In this document: one piece after another, positions 54,397-63,728 of the stretch
How the letters are laid out: every line of letters begins with the position of its first letter
Numbering within the stretch: the first letter of the stretch is position 1
Assembly: GCF_002900365.1 (NCBI RefSeq)
Contig: NZ_CP025979.1
Location: 1,922,001-1,986,000 of the forward strand
Direction: 5' to 3'
DNA: 64,000 nt
Source: Escherichia marmotae
GTDB taxonomy: Bacteria; Pseudomonadota; Gammaproteobacteria; Enterobacterales; Enterobacteriaceae
The notes under the pieces: model-generated
Seen by the model: only the letters and a program-made list of their open reading frames with translations
What the model was told of the DNA's origin: nothing
The model's database searches: none
Program-made: the position numbers and the translations under genes

Positions 54397-55590
54397 ATGA
54401 ACAAAAACAGAGGGTTTACGCCTCTGGCGATCGTTCTGATGCTCTCAGGCAGCTTAGCGCTTACAGGATGTGACGACAAACAGGCCCAACAAGGTGGCCA
54501 GCAGATGCCCGCCGTTGGGGTAGTAACAGTCAAAACTGAACCTCTGCAGATCACAACCGAGCTTCCGGGCCGCACCAGTGCTTTCCGGATCGCAGAAGTT
54601 CGTCCTCAAGTTAGCGGGATCATCCTGAAGCGTAATTTCAAAGAAGGTAGCGACATCGAAGCGGGGGTATCTCTCTATCAGATTGATCCTGCTACCTACC
54701 AGGCAGCTTACGATAGTGCAAAAGGCGATCTGGCTAAAGCGCAAGCAGCAGCCAATATCGCGCAGTTGACTGTTAATCGTTACCAGAAGCTGCTGGGTAC
54801 TCAGTACATCAGTAAGCAGGAGTACGATCAGGCACTGGCAGATGCACAACAGGCAAATGCTGCTGTCACTGCGGCGAAAGCGGCGGTTGAAACCGCACGA
54901 ATCAATCTGGCTTATACCAAAGTCACCTCTCCGATTACCGGCCGTATTGGTAAATCGAACGTGACGGAAGGCGCATTGGTGCAAAACGGTCAGGCGACTG
55001 CGCTGGCAACCGTGCAACAACTTGATCCGATCTACGTTGATGTGACTCAGTCCAGTAACGACTTCCTGCGTCTGAAACAGGAACTCGCTAACGGCACACT
55101 GAAGCAAGAGAACGGCAAAGCTAAAGTGTCGCTGATCACCAGTGACGGTATTAAGTTCCCGCAGGATGGTACGCTGGAGTTCTCTGACGTTACCGTCGAT
55201 CAGACCACCGGATCTATCACGTTACGCGCCATTTTCCCGAACCCGGATCACACCCTGCTGCCGGGTATGTTCGTGCGTGCACGTCTGGAAGAAGGGCTTA
55301 ATCCAAACGCCATTTTAGTTCCACAACAGGGGGTAACTCGTACACCACGCGGCGAAGCTACCGTACTGGTGGTTGGCGCGGATGACAAAGTGGAAACTCG
55401 TCCGATCGTCGCCAGCCAGGCCATTGGCGATAAGTGGCTGGTGACTGAGGGTCTGAAAGCAGGCGAACGCGTAGTAGTAAGTGGGCTGCAGAAAGTGCGT
55501 CCTGGTGTCCAGGTGAAAGCACAAGAGATAACCGCTGATAACAACCAGCAAGACGCAAGCGGTGCTCAGCCTGAACAGTCCAAGTCTTAA
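54397..55590 (+). CDS. acrA: AcrA periplasmic adaptor lipoprotein of the AcrAB-TolC pump
   Basis: 397 residues from MNKNRGFTPLAIV; the frame is open 12 codons upstream, but the lipoprotein signal peptide sets the start. Lipobox LTGC gives the lipidated Cys25. Lipoyl, alpha-hairpin and beta-barrel segments follow. It bridges AcrB and TolC. acrB follows after 22 bp with AGGAGCC before its start. Confidence 0.97.
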   Translation: MNKNRGFTPLAIVLMLSGSLALTGCDDKQAQQGGQQMPAVGVVTVKTEPLQITTELPGRTSAFRIAEVRPQVSGIILKRNFKEGSDIEAGVSLYQIDPATYQAAYDSAKGDLAKAQAAANIAQLTVNRYQKLLGTQYISKQEYDQALADAQQANAAVTAAKAAVETARINLAYTKVTSPITGRIGKSNVTEGALVQNGQATALATVQQLDPIYVDVTQSSNDFLRLKQELANGTLKQENGKAKVSLITSDGIKFPQDGTLEFSDVTVDQTTGSITLRAIFPNPDHTLLPGMFVRARLEEGLNPNAILVPQQGVTRTPRGEATVLVVGADDKVETRPIVASQAIGDKWLVTEGLKAGERVVVSGLQKVRPGVQVKAQEITADNNQQDASGAQPEQSKS

Positions 55591-55612
55591 CTTAAACAGG
55601 AGCCGTTAAGAC

Positions 55613-58600
55613 ATGCCTAATTTCTTTATTGATCGCCCGATTTTTGCGTGGGTGATCGCCATCATCATCATGTTGGCAGGGGGGCTGGCGATCCTCAAAC
55701 TGCCGGTGGCGCAATATCCTACGATTGCACCGCCGGCAGTAACGATCTCCGCTTCCTATCCTGGCGCTGATGCAAAAACAGTGCAGGATACTGTTACACA
55801 GGTTATCGAACAGAATATGAACGGTATCGATAACCTGATGTACATGTCATCCAATAGTGACTCCACGGGTACTGTGCAGATCACTCTGACCTTTGAGTCT
55901 GGTACTGATGCGGATATCGCGCAGGTTCAGGTGCAGAACAAACTGCAACTGGCAATGCCGTTACTGCCGCAGGAAGTACAGCAGCAAGGGGTGAGTGTTG
56001 AGAAATCTTCCAGTAGCTTCCTGATGGTTGTCGGCGTTATCAACACCGACGGCACCATGACGCAGGAGGATATCTCTGACTACGTAGCGGCAAATATGAA
56101 AGATGCCATCAGCCGTACATCGGGCGTCGGTGACGTTCAGTTGTTCGGTTCCCAGTACGCGATGCGTATCTGGATGAACCCGAATGAACTGAACAAATAC
56201 CAGTTAACGCCGGTTGATGTTATTACCGCAATCAAAGCACAGAACGCCCAGGTAGCTGCCGGTCAGCTCGGTGGTACGCCGCCGGTTAAAGGCCAGCAGC
56301 TTAACGCCTCTATTATTGCTCAGACGCGTCTGACCTCCACTGAAGAGTTCGGCAAAATTCTGCTGAAAGTGAATCAGGATGGTTCCCGCGTACTGCTGCG
56401 TGATGTGGCGAAAATTGAGCTGGGTGGTGAAAACTACGACATCATCGCGGAATTTAACGGACAACCGGCTTCTGGTCTGGGTATCAAGCTGGCGACCGGT
56501 GCAAACGCGCTGGATACCGCCTCAGCAATCCGGGCTGAACTGGCGAAGATGGAGCCGTTTTTCCCGTCGGGTCTGAAAATCGTTTATCCATACGACACTA
56601 CGCCGTTCGTGAAAATCTCCATTCACGAAGTAGTGAAAACCCTGGTCGAAGCAATCATCCTCGTGTTCCTGGTAATGTATCTGTTCTTGCAGAACTTCCG
56701 CGCGACGTTGATTCCGACCATTGCTGTACCGGTGGTATTGCTGGGAACATTTGCCGTCCTTGCTGCCTTTGGCTTCTCGATAAACACGCTAACAATGTTC
56801 GGGATGGTGCTCGCTATCGGCCTGTTGGTGGATGACGCCATCGTTGTGGTAGAAAACGTTGAACGTGTGATGGCAGAAGAAGGTCTGCCGCCGAAAGAAG
56901 CCACTCGTAAGTCAATGGGGCAGATTCAGGGCGCACTGGTTGGTATCGCGATGGTGCTGTCGGCTGTATTTATACCGATGGCCTTCTTTGGCGGCTCAAC
57001 TGGTGCAATCTATCGTCAGTTCTCCATTACCATTGTTTCCGCAATGGCATTGTCAGTACTGGTGGCGTTGATCCTGACTCCGGCGCTTTGTGCGACCATG
57101 CTAAAACCTATCGCTAAAGGCGATCATGGGGAAGGTAAAAAAGGCTTCTTCGGCTGGTTTAACCGCATGTTCGAAAAGAGCACGCACCACTATACCGACA
57201 GCGTAGGCGGTATTCTGCGCAGTACGGGGCGTTATCTGGTGCTGTATCTGATCATTGTTGTCGGCATGGCCTATCTGTTCGTGCGTCTGCCAAGCTCCTT
57301 CTTGCCAGATGAAGACCAGGGCGTGTTTATGACCATGGTCCAACTGCCTGCAGGTGCAACACAAGAACGCACGCAAAAAGTGCTCAACGAGGTGACGAAT
57401 TACTACCTGACCAAAGAAAAGAACAACGTTGAATCGGTGTTCGCCGTTAACGGCTTCGGCTTTGCAGGACGTGGTCAGAACACGGGTATTGCGTTCGTTT
57501 CGTTGAAGGACTGGGCTGACCGTCCGGGTGATGAGAACAAAGTTGAAGCGATTACCACGCGTGCAACGCGTGCCTTCTCGCAAATTAAAGATGCGATGGT
57601 GTTCGCCTTTAACCTGCCAGCGATTGTGGAACTGGGTACGGCAACCGGCTTTGACTTTGAGCTGATTGACCAGGCGGGCCTCGGCCACGAAAAACTGACC
57701 CAGGCACGTAACCAGTTGCTGGGCGAAGCAGCGAAGCACCCTGATCTGCTGACCAGCGTGCGTCCGAACGGCCTGGAAGATACGCCGCAGTTTAAGATTG
57801 ATATCGACCAGGAAAAAGCTCAGGCACTGGGTGTTTCTATTAACGACATTAACACCACCCTGGGGGCTGCATGGGGCGGCAGCTACGTGAACGACTTTAT
57901 CGACCGCGGTCGTGTGAAGAAAGTTTACGTAATGTCAGAAGCGAAATACCGCATGCTGCCGGAAGATATCGGTAACTGGTATGTTCGTGCTGCTGATGGT
58001 CAGATGGTGCCATTCTCAGCGTTCTCCTCTTCACATTGGGAATACGGTTCGCCGCGTCTGGAACGTTACAACGGTCTGCCATCCATGGAGATCTTAGGTC
58101 AGGCGGCACCGGGTAAGAGTACCGGTGAAGCGATGGCGCTGATGGAACAACTGGCGAGTAAGCTGCCTACGGGGGTTGGCTACGACTGGACGGGGATGTC
58201 CTATCAGGAACGCCTCTCCGGTAACCAGGCACCTTCGCTGTACGCGATTTCGTTGATTGTCGTGTTCCTGTGTCTGGCGGCACTGTATGAGAGCTGGTCA
58301 ATTCCGTTCTCCGTTATGCTGGTTGTTCCGCTGGGGGTTATCGGTGCATTGCTGGCAGCCACCTTCCGTGGCTTAACCAACGACGTTTACTTCCAGGTGG
58401 GCCTGCTCACAACTATTGGGTTGTCAGCGAAGAACGCGATACTTATCGTCGAATTCGCCAAAGACTTGATGGATAAAGAAGGTAAAGGTCTGATTGAAGC
58501 TACTCTGGATGCGGTGCGAATGCGTTTACGTCCGATCCTGATGACTTCACTGGCGTTTATCCTCGGTGTTATGCCGCTGGTTATCAGTACTGGTGCTGGT

Positions 58601-58762
58601 TCCGGCGCACAGAACGCAGTTGGTACTGGTGTAATGGGCGGCATGGTGACCGCAACGGTACTGGCGATCTTCTTCGTTCCGGTGTTCTTTGTGGTGGTTC
58701 GCCGCCGCTTTAGCCGCAAGAATGAAGATATCGAACACAACCATACTGTCGATCATCATTGA
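55613..58762 (+). CDS. acrB: AcrB RND multidrug efflux transporter
   Basis: 1049 residues, intact. Twelve membrane helices and two large periplasmic loops. The proton relay residues Asp407/Asp408 are in AIGLLVDDAIVVVENV and Lys940 is in GLSAKNAILIVEF. It exports many antibiotics, dyes and bile salts with AcrA and TolC, which matters for an enteric pathogen. The tail EHNHTVDHH differs by one residue from K-12. Confidence 0.98.
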   Translation: MPNFFIDRPIFAWVIAIIIMLAGGLAILKLPVAQYPTIAPPAVTISASYPGADAKTVQDTVTQVIEQNMNGIDNLMYMSSNSDSTGTVQITLTFESGTDADIAQVQVQNKLQLAMPLLPQEVQQQGVSVEKSSSSFLMVVGVINTDGTMTQEDISDYVAANMKDAISRTSGVGDVQLFGSQYAMRIWMNPNELNKYQLTPVDVITAIKAQNAQVAAGQLGGTPPVKGQQLNASIIAQTRLTSTEEFGKILLKVNQDGSRVLLRDVAKIELGGENYDIIAEFNGQPASGLGIKLATGANALDTASAIRAELAKMEPFFPSGLKIVYPYDTTPFVKISIHEVVKTLVEAIILVFLVMYLFLQNFRATLIPTIAVPVVLLGTFAVLAAFGFSINTLTMFGMVLAIGLLVDDAIVVVENVERVMAEEGLPPKEATRKSMGQIQGALVGIAMVLSAVFIPMAFFGGSTGAIYRQFSITIVSAMALSVLVALILTPALCATMLKPIAKGDHGEGKKGFFGWFNRMFEKSTHHYTDSVGGILRSTGRYLVLYLIIVVGMAYLFVRLPSSFLPDEDQGVFMTMVQLPAGATQERTQKVLNEVTNYYLTKEKNNVESVFAVNGFGFAGRGQNTGIAFVSLKDWADRPGDENKVEAITTRATRAFSQIKDAMVFAFNLPAIVELGTATGFDFELIDQAGLGHEKLTQARNQLLGEAAKHPDLLTSVRPNGLEDTPQFKIDIDQEKAQALGVSINDINTTLGAAWGGSYVNDFIDRGRVKKVYVMSEAKYRMLPEDIGNWYVRAADGQMVPFSAFSSSHWEYGSPRLERYNGLPSMEILGQAAPGKSTGEAMALMEQLASKLPTGVGYDWTGMSYQERLSGNQAPSLYAISLIVVFLCLAALYESWSIPFSVMLVVPLGVIGALLAATFRGLTNDVYFQVGLLTTIGLSAKNAILIVEFAKDLMDKEGKGLIEATLDAVRMRLRPILMTSLAFILGVMPLVISTGAGSGAQNAVGTGVMGGMVTATVLAIFFVPVFFVVVRRRFSRKNEDIEHNHTVDHH

Positions 58763-58778
58763 TAAAACTCGTAATCAC

Positions 58779-58804
58779 TAAGGCCGCGTAAGCGGCCTTT
58801 TTAA
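58779..58804 (+). terminator. Terminator of acrAB
   Basis: AAGGCCGC, a GTAA loop, and GCGGCCTT followed by TTTT: a strong rho-independent terminator 17 bp after the acrB stop. Confidence 0.92.
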
Positions 58805-59318
58805 TACGTATAATCTTAAAGTCACAATGTTTACAGCTAAGGTTTCAAACGGAGGGTAGTTTTAACGCGGCATAAAATTCATAAAAAATGCCTATTGTTA
58901 GTTAATTTATATTAAGTCGCGCTAATAGGTATAATAACCCATAGACATCTAGAGGCTATTCTTAATTATTTGCGGCAATTCTTTATTTATTCATGTCAAT
59001 TACATCATAATCAGAGCAATCCTGGGTATTAGTGTGACAAATTCCCATACCATTTTATCAGCCGCGATGCGAGAATCCTGATTACGTTATGAATAGCATC
59101 AAACTAACTGCTTTAGGCTTTACGTGGTTGGTGCCAGGATGAAGAAGTAAGCCTTTTCCCTCTCCTCCTCCTAATTGTAATTTTTCGTAATAATGCGATG
59201 AAAACCTTCAAAGAGTGGATTATAGTTAATCTAACAAATGTGAGGGCAAGTCCAGGTCAGTAAGTTTTCCCATCCCGAAAGGTGTCCGTTAGTTCAATCG
59301 CTAAGAAGGGGACGCGTT
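58805..59318. other. 514-bp intergenic region before tomB
   Basis: AT-rich, with no open frame or RNA that I recognise. It should carry the tomB-hha promoter and a long leader, since AAGGGGAC lies directly before the tomB ATG. A similarly long spacer exists in K-12. Confidence 0.5.
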
Positions 59319-59714
59319 ATGGATGAATACTCACCAAAAAGACATGATATTGCACAGCTTAAGTTTCTTTGCGAAACCCTGTATCATGACTGTCTTGCAA
59401 ACCTTGAAGAAAGCAATCATGGTTGGGTTAACGACCCTACCTCGGCTATCAATCTGCAACTTAATGAACTCATTGAGCATATTGCAACCTTCGCACTTAA
59501 TTACAAAATTAAGTATAATGAAGACAATAAGCTCATTGAGCAGATAGATGAATATCTGGACGACACCTTTATGTTGTTCAGTAGTTATGGTATTAATATG
59601 CAGGATCTCCAGAAATGGCGGAAGTCAGGTAACCGACTGTTCCGTTGTTTCGTGAATGCCACGAAAGAGAATCCTGCAAGTTTATCTTGTTCGAATTATT
59701 ACAACCATGGGTAG
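59319..59714 (+). CDS. tomB: Hha antitoxin TomB with a short C-terminal extension
   Basis: 131 residues. The first 124 match TomB ([19 protein letters not shown] to ENPASLSC), after which 7 further residues (SNYYNHG) follow before TAG; the K-12 protein ends at the Cys as I recall. TomB reduces biofilm and attenuates Hha toxicity, and it acts by oxygen-dependent oxidation of an Hha cysteine. The extension brings its stop to 4 bp before the hha start, tightening the coupling of the pair. Confidence 0.92.
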
Positions 59715-59718
59715 AAGT

Positions 59719-59937
59719 ATGTCCGATAAACCTTTAACAAAAACCGATTATTTGATGCGTTTGCGTCGTTGTCAGACAATTGACACGCTGGAACGTGTTA
59801 TCGAGAAAAATAAATACGAATTATCAGATAATGAACTGGCGGTATTTTACTCAGCCGCAGATCACCGCCTTGCAGAATTGACCATGAATAAGCTTTACGA
59901 CAAGATCCCTTCCTCGGTGTGGAAATTTATTCGATAA
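59719..59937 (+). CDS. hha: Haemolysin expression modulator Hha
   Basis: 72 residues from [12 protein letters not shown]; an upstream in-frame ATG would add 21 residues inside tomB and is not used. It is an all-helical H-NS partner (YmoA family) that helps silence horizontally acquired virulence genes such as pathogenicity islands and haemolysins, and so could affect the ipaH and adhesin loci. Near-identical to K-12 apart from residue 3. Confidence 0.96.
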
Positions 59938-60108
59938 CTCAATTAGTATAAAATCAGGCTATAACAGTCTGTTTATTAAGTATATTCTATTTTTTCCATG
60001 AAGACATTCCTCATGTGATCTCCATCACACAGAAGTAACGGGAACGTTCTCTTCATTGGCTTTTTGCATTACTGTGTTGCCGCATTTTCAGCAACCAGGA
60101 TGTTTGTA

Positions 60109-60660
60109 ATGAGCACAGAAAAAGAAAAGATGATTGCTGGTGAGTTGTATTGCTCGGCAGATGAGACTTTATCTCGCGATCGCCTGCGCGCTCGTCAGCT
60201 TATTCACCAATACAACCATTCCGCGCCGGAAGATCAATCACTACGCCAACAAATTCTCACCGATTTACTCGGCCAGGTTGCGGATGCGTATATTGAGCCT
60301 TCCTTTCGTTGCGACTATGGCTATAACATTTTCCTCGGTAAAGGGTTTTACGCAAACTTCGATTGCGTAATGCTTGATGTCTGCCCTATTCGTATTGGCG
60401 ATAATTGCATTCTGGCTCCGGGCGTTCATATTTATACCGCTACACACCCTGTCGATCCTGTAGAACGTAATGCTGGTGGTGAACTGGGGAAACCGGTGAC
60501 TATCGGTAATAACGTCTGGATTGGGGGGCGTGCCATCATTAACCCGGGCGTTACCATTGGCGATAACGTCGTAGTGGCATCAGGTGCGGTCGTCACAAAA
60601 GATATCCCGGACAACGTCGTCGTGGGCGGCAACCCAGCCAGAATCATTAAAAAGTTGTAA
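60109..60660 (+). CDS. maa: Maltose O-acetyltransferase
   Basis: 183 residues from MSTEKEKMIAGELY; the upstream in-frame ATG is not used by the family. The C-terminal two thirds form a left-handed beta-helix of hexapeptide repeats (IGDNCILAPGVHIYTATHP, VTIGNNVWIGGRAIINPGV). It acetylates maltose and other sugars with acetyl-CoA. The N-terminal half is noticeably diverged from K-12 (YNHSAPEDQSLRQQ), but the active-site region is conserved. Confidence 0.94.
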   Translation: MSTEKEKMIAGELYCSADETLSRDRLRARQLIHQYNHSAPEDQSLRQQILTDLLGQVADAYIEPSFRCDYGYNIFLGKGFYANFDCVMLDVCPIRIGDNCILAPGVHIYTATHPVDPVERNAGGELGKPVTIGNNVWIGGRAIINPGVTIGDNVVVASGAVVTKDIPDNVVVGGNPARIIKKL

Positions 60661-60774
60661 CTACAATTAGCAACTGTTATGCAAAATTGTGGCAAATCTG
60701 TTACTTTCTTCATATCATTCCCACGTTAAAATAGGGTGTTCACTGGAAAGTTGCAGATACCACGAAGGCAAAAG

Positions 60775-61245
60775 ATGACTGAAATACAACGCCTGCTAAC
60801 CGAAACGATTGATTCTCTGAATACGCGCGAAAAACGCGACAACAAACCCCGCTTTAGTATCAGTTTTATCCGCAAACATCCGGGGCTGTTTATCGGCATG
60901 TATGTTGCTTTTTTTGCCACACTGGCGGTAATGTTGCAGTCCCAAACGCTGTCAGATTCAGTCTGGCTACTGGTTGTGTTATTCATCCTGCTTAACGGTT
61001 TCTTCTTTTTCGATGTCTACCCACGCTACCGCTATGAAGATATCGACGTGCTCGATTTTCGGGTTTGCTATAACGGCGAATGGTATAACACGCGATTTGT
61101 CCCTGCTGCGCTGGTTGAAGCCATACTGAACTCGCCGCGTGTCGCGAATATCCACAAAGAACAACTGCAAAAAATGATCGCCCGTAAAGGTGAACTGTCT
61201 TTTTACGATATATTCACCCTCACCCGCACCGAAGTAACATCTTAA
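60775..61245 (+). CDS. ylaC: Inner-membrane protein YlaC
   Basis: 156 residues from MTEIQRLLTETIDSL, with GAAGG before it; the frame is open 13 codons further upstream. Two hydrophobic helices (LFIGMYVAFFATLAVML and VWLLVVLFILLNGFFFF) lie in the middle and a soluble C-terminal domain follows. No function is known. Confidence 0.92.
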   Translation: MTEIQRLLTETIDSLNTREKRDNKPRFSISFIRKHPGLFIGMYVAFFATLAVMLQSQTLSDSVWLLVVLFILLNGFFFFDVYPRYRYEDIDVLDFRVCYNGEWYNTRFVPAALVEAILNSPRVANIHKEQLQKMIARKGELSFYDIFTLTRTEVTS

Positions 61246-61258
61246 GTTAGGTTTTCCC

Positions 61259-61284
61259 ACCAGGCGTAAACCTCTACGCCTGGT
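61259..61284. terminator. Stem-loop after ylaC
   Basis: ACCAGGCGTA, an AACCTC loop, and TACGCCTGGT form a perfect 10-bp stem 13 bp beyond ylaC. There is no clear T-run, so termination is uncertain. Confidence 0.45.
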
Positions 61285-61402
61285 CAATTGACAACGATCG
61301 TTGCCACCTGTCACTGCATGAAATCCCCGTCCTAACCACTGATCTCTTGCCAGCCTTTTTTCACGATCAGATATACTTTCCCTACACTGTGTTAATAAGG
61401 AC

Positions 61403-62959
61403 ATGCTGGTGAGAACACGACATCTGGTCAGCCTGATTTCAGGTGTACTTATACTTTCAGTACTGCTGCCTGTCGGCTTAAGCGTCTGGTTGGCCCATCA
61501 GCAGGTAGAAGCGTCATTTATTGAGGAGTTGAATACCTATTCTTCCCGTGTCGCTATTCGGGCCAATAAAGTAGCGATGCAAGGAAAAGATGCGCTGCAA
61601 GAGCTGGAAAGATGGCAAGGTGGAGCCTGTAGTGAAGAACATCTCATGGAAATGCGCCGGGTTTCATACAGCTATCGCTATATTCAGGAAGTGGTCTATA
61701 TCGATAACAACATTCCCCAGTGCTCTTCTCTGGAACACGAAAGCCCACCGGATACCTTCCCGGAGCCGGGGAGGATTTCAAAAGAGGGTTATCGTGTCTG
61801 GTTAACCTCGCACAACGACTTAGGTATCACCCGTTACATGGTTGCTATGGGAACCGCACATTACGTAGTAATGATCGATCCTGCCTCCTTTATCGACGTA
61901 ATTCCTTATAGCTCATGGCAAATTGATGCCGCCATTATTGGCAATGCCCATAATACTGTCATAACCAGCAGCGATGAAATTGCCCGGGGCATTATTACCC
62001 AACTACAAAAAACGCCCGGTGAGCATATCGAAAATAATGGAATTATTTACGACATCCAGCCCCTCCCGGAGATGAATATTTCCATCATCACCTGGGCTCC
62101 AACGAAAATGTTGCAAACAAGCTGGTATCGGCAGGTTTTTATTTGGTTACCTGTTGGGTTATTAATTGGTCTGCTGGCAGCGATATTTGTGCTTCGTATT
62201 TTGCGCCGCCTCCAGTCACCGCATCACCGACTGCAAGATGCCATCGAAAACCGTGATATTTGCGTACATTATCAGCCGATTGTCTCCTTAGCCAATGGCA
62301 AAATTGTCGGTGCCGAAGCACTGGCACGTTGGCCACAGACGGACGGTAGCTGGTTGTCACCGGATAGTTTCATCCCGCTGGCACAGCAAACGGGTCTTTC
62401 TGAACCACTGACGCTGCTGATTATAAGAAACGTATTTGAAGATATGGGCGACTGGCTGCGACAACACCCGAACCAGCATATTTCAATCAATCTGGAATCT
62501 ACTGTGCTCATATCGGAAAAAATTCCGCAACTCCTGGGGAAAATGATCAACCACTACCAAGTTAACCCTAAACAGATCGCGCTTGAACTCACAGAGCGCG
62601 AGTTTGCCGATCCGAAAACCAGCGCTCCGATCATTTCTCGCTACCGGGAAGCCGGTCATGATATTTATCTGGATGATTTCGGTACTGGTTATTCGAGCTT
62701 AAGTTATTTGCAGGATCTGGATGTCGATATTCTGAAAATAGATAAATCCTTCGTTGACGCACTGGAATATAAAAATGTCACCCCGCATATCATCGAAATG
62801 GCAAAAACGCTGAAGCTGAAAATGGTGGCGGAAGGCATCGAAACCAGCAAACAGGAAGAGTGGCTACGCCAGCATGGTGTGCACTACGGTCAGGGCTGGT
62901 TGTACAGCAAAGCTTTGCCAAAAGAAGATTTCATTATCTGGGCAAAACAGCATCTCTGA
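61403..62959 (+). CDS. pdeB: Cyclic-di-GMP phosphodiesterase PdeB (YlaB)
   Basis: 518 residues from ATG 61403, or 516 from the GTG at 61409, the start I recall for K-12. N-terminal helix (residues 8-30), a periplasmic CSS-motif domain with QCSSLEH, a second helix near 250, then an EAL domain: GAEALARW, the metal-site glutamate in INLESTVL, DDFGTGYSSL and LKIDKSFV are all present, so it should be active. It lowers c-di-GMP and thereby biofilm. Confidence 0.93.
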   Translation: MLVRTRHLVSLISGVLILSVLLPVGLSVWLAHQQVEASFIEELNTYSSRVAIRANKVAMQGKDALQELERWQGGACSEEHLMEMRRVSYSYRYIQEVVYIDNNIPQCSSLEHESPPDTFPEPGRISKEGYRVWLTSHNDLGITRYMVAMGTAHYVVMIDPASFIDVIPYSSWQIDAAIIGNAHNTVITSSDEIARGIITQLQKTPGEHIENNGIIYDIQPLPEMNISIITWAPTKMLQTSWYRQVFIWLPVGLLIGLLAAIFVLRILRRLQSPHHRLQDAIENRDICVHYQPIVSLANGKIVGAEALARWPQTDGSWLSPDSFIPLAQQTGLSEPLTLLIIRNVFEDMGDWLRQHPNQHISINLESTVLISEKIPQLLGKMINHYQVNPKQIALELTEREFADPKTSAPIISRYREAGHDIYLDDFGTGYSSLSYLQDLDVDILKIDKSFVDALEYKNVTPHIIEMAKTLKLKMVAEGIETSKQEEWLRQHGVHYGQGWLYSKALPKEDFIIWAKQHL

Positions 62960-62995
62960 ATTAGGGGCTGGCGGCACGCCGCACAGCCCGTCACG

Positions 62996-63349
62996 CTACT
63001 CGTCGATGATTGACTCGAACCCACCGTAAATCATCCGTTTGCCATCAAACGGCATTGATTCACCGAACTCTTTCATCCGTGGGTCAGACATCATTTTTTG
63101 ATTGGCAGCGTCGCGGACCTCTTTTGAAGGATATTCAATCCAGCTAAACACCACTTCCTCATTCTCTTCCGCTTTCACTGCCATGCGAAAATCGGTCACT
63201 TTGCCGTTTGGCACATCGCTGGCCCAACATTCGACAATGCGAAGCGCGCCAAACTCTTTAAACAGTGGCGCGGCCTTTGCGGCCATTTCCCGGTAGGCAT
63301 CCTTATTTTCGGCAGGAACAGCAACAACAAACCCATCAACATACTTCAT
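62996..63349 (-). CDS. ybaA: DUF1428 protein YbaA
   Basis: 117 residues, a small alpha/beta-barrel (ferredoxin-like) protein: MKYVDGFVVAVPAENKDAYR, then WIEYPSKEVRDAANQKMMSDPRM and MIYGGFESIIDE. Function unknown. Convergent with pdeB. AGGAGTTT precedes the ATG. Confidence 0.92.
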   Translation of the reverse strand: MKYVDGFVVAVPAENKDAYREMAAKAAPLFKEFGALRIVECWASDVPNGKVTDFRMAVKAEENEEVVFSWIEYPSKEVRDAANQKMMSDPRMKEFGESMPFDGKRMIYGGFESIIDE

Positions 63350-63460
63350 CAGAAACTCCTCCGAAGCGTACTGCGCAGTCAGGCAATTCCTGCAGCGTCA
63401 GTCGTGATTAAAGTTTAGCCACATTGAGATTTTTTGACGAAACGGCGGGGAAACAGAAAT

Positions 63461-63574
63461 GGGTGGGGGCCCTGCCAGCTACATCCCGGCACACGCGTCA
63501 TCTGCCTTGGCTGCTTCCTTCCGGACCTGACCTGGTAAACAGAGTAGCGTTGCGGGAGAACCAACAGAGCCCCC
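63461..63574 (-). ncRNA. ffs: 4.5S RNA (signal recognition particle RNA)
   Basis: On the minus strand 114 nt begin GGGGGCTCTGTTGGTTCTCC and end GGCAGGGCCCCCACCC. The apical SRP domain with the conserved loop GGTCCGGAAGGAAGCAGCC is intact. It binds Ffh and is essential for membrane protein targeting. Length and sequence match E. coli ffs. Confidence 0.98.
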
Positions 63575-63728
63575 ATTGAGAGCGTTGAGAACCAACGCGC
63601 AGGCGCATTATCACTGCTGCCCCTGCTAATTGCAACCCATTGCGTGCCAGATGCTGCTTTCTTGCGCAATGCGGCTTCACTCAGGCGTTTTTCCAGATTA
63701 TGCTGAAAAATTACCTCAGGAAGAAAAG

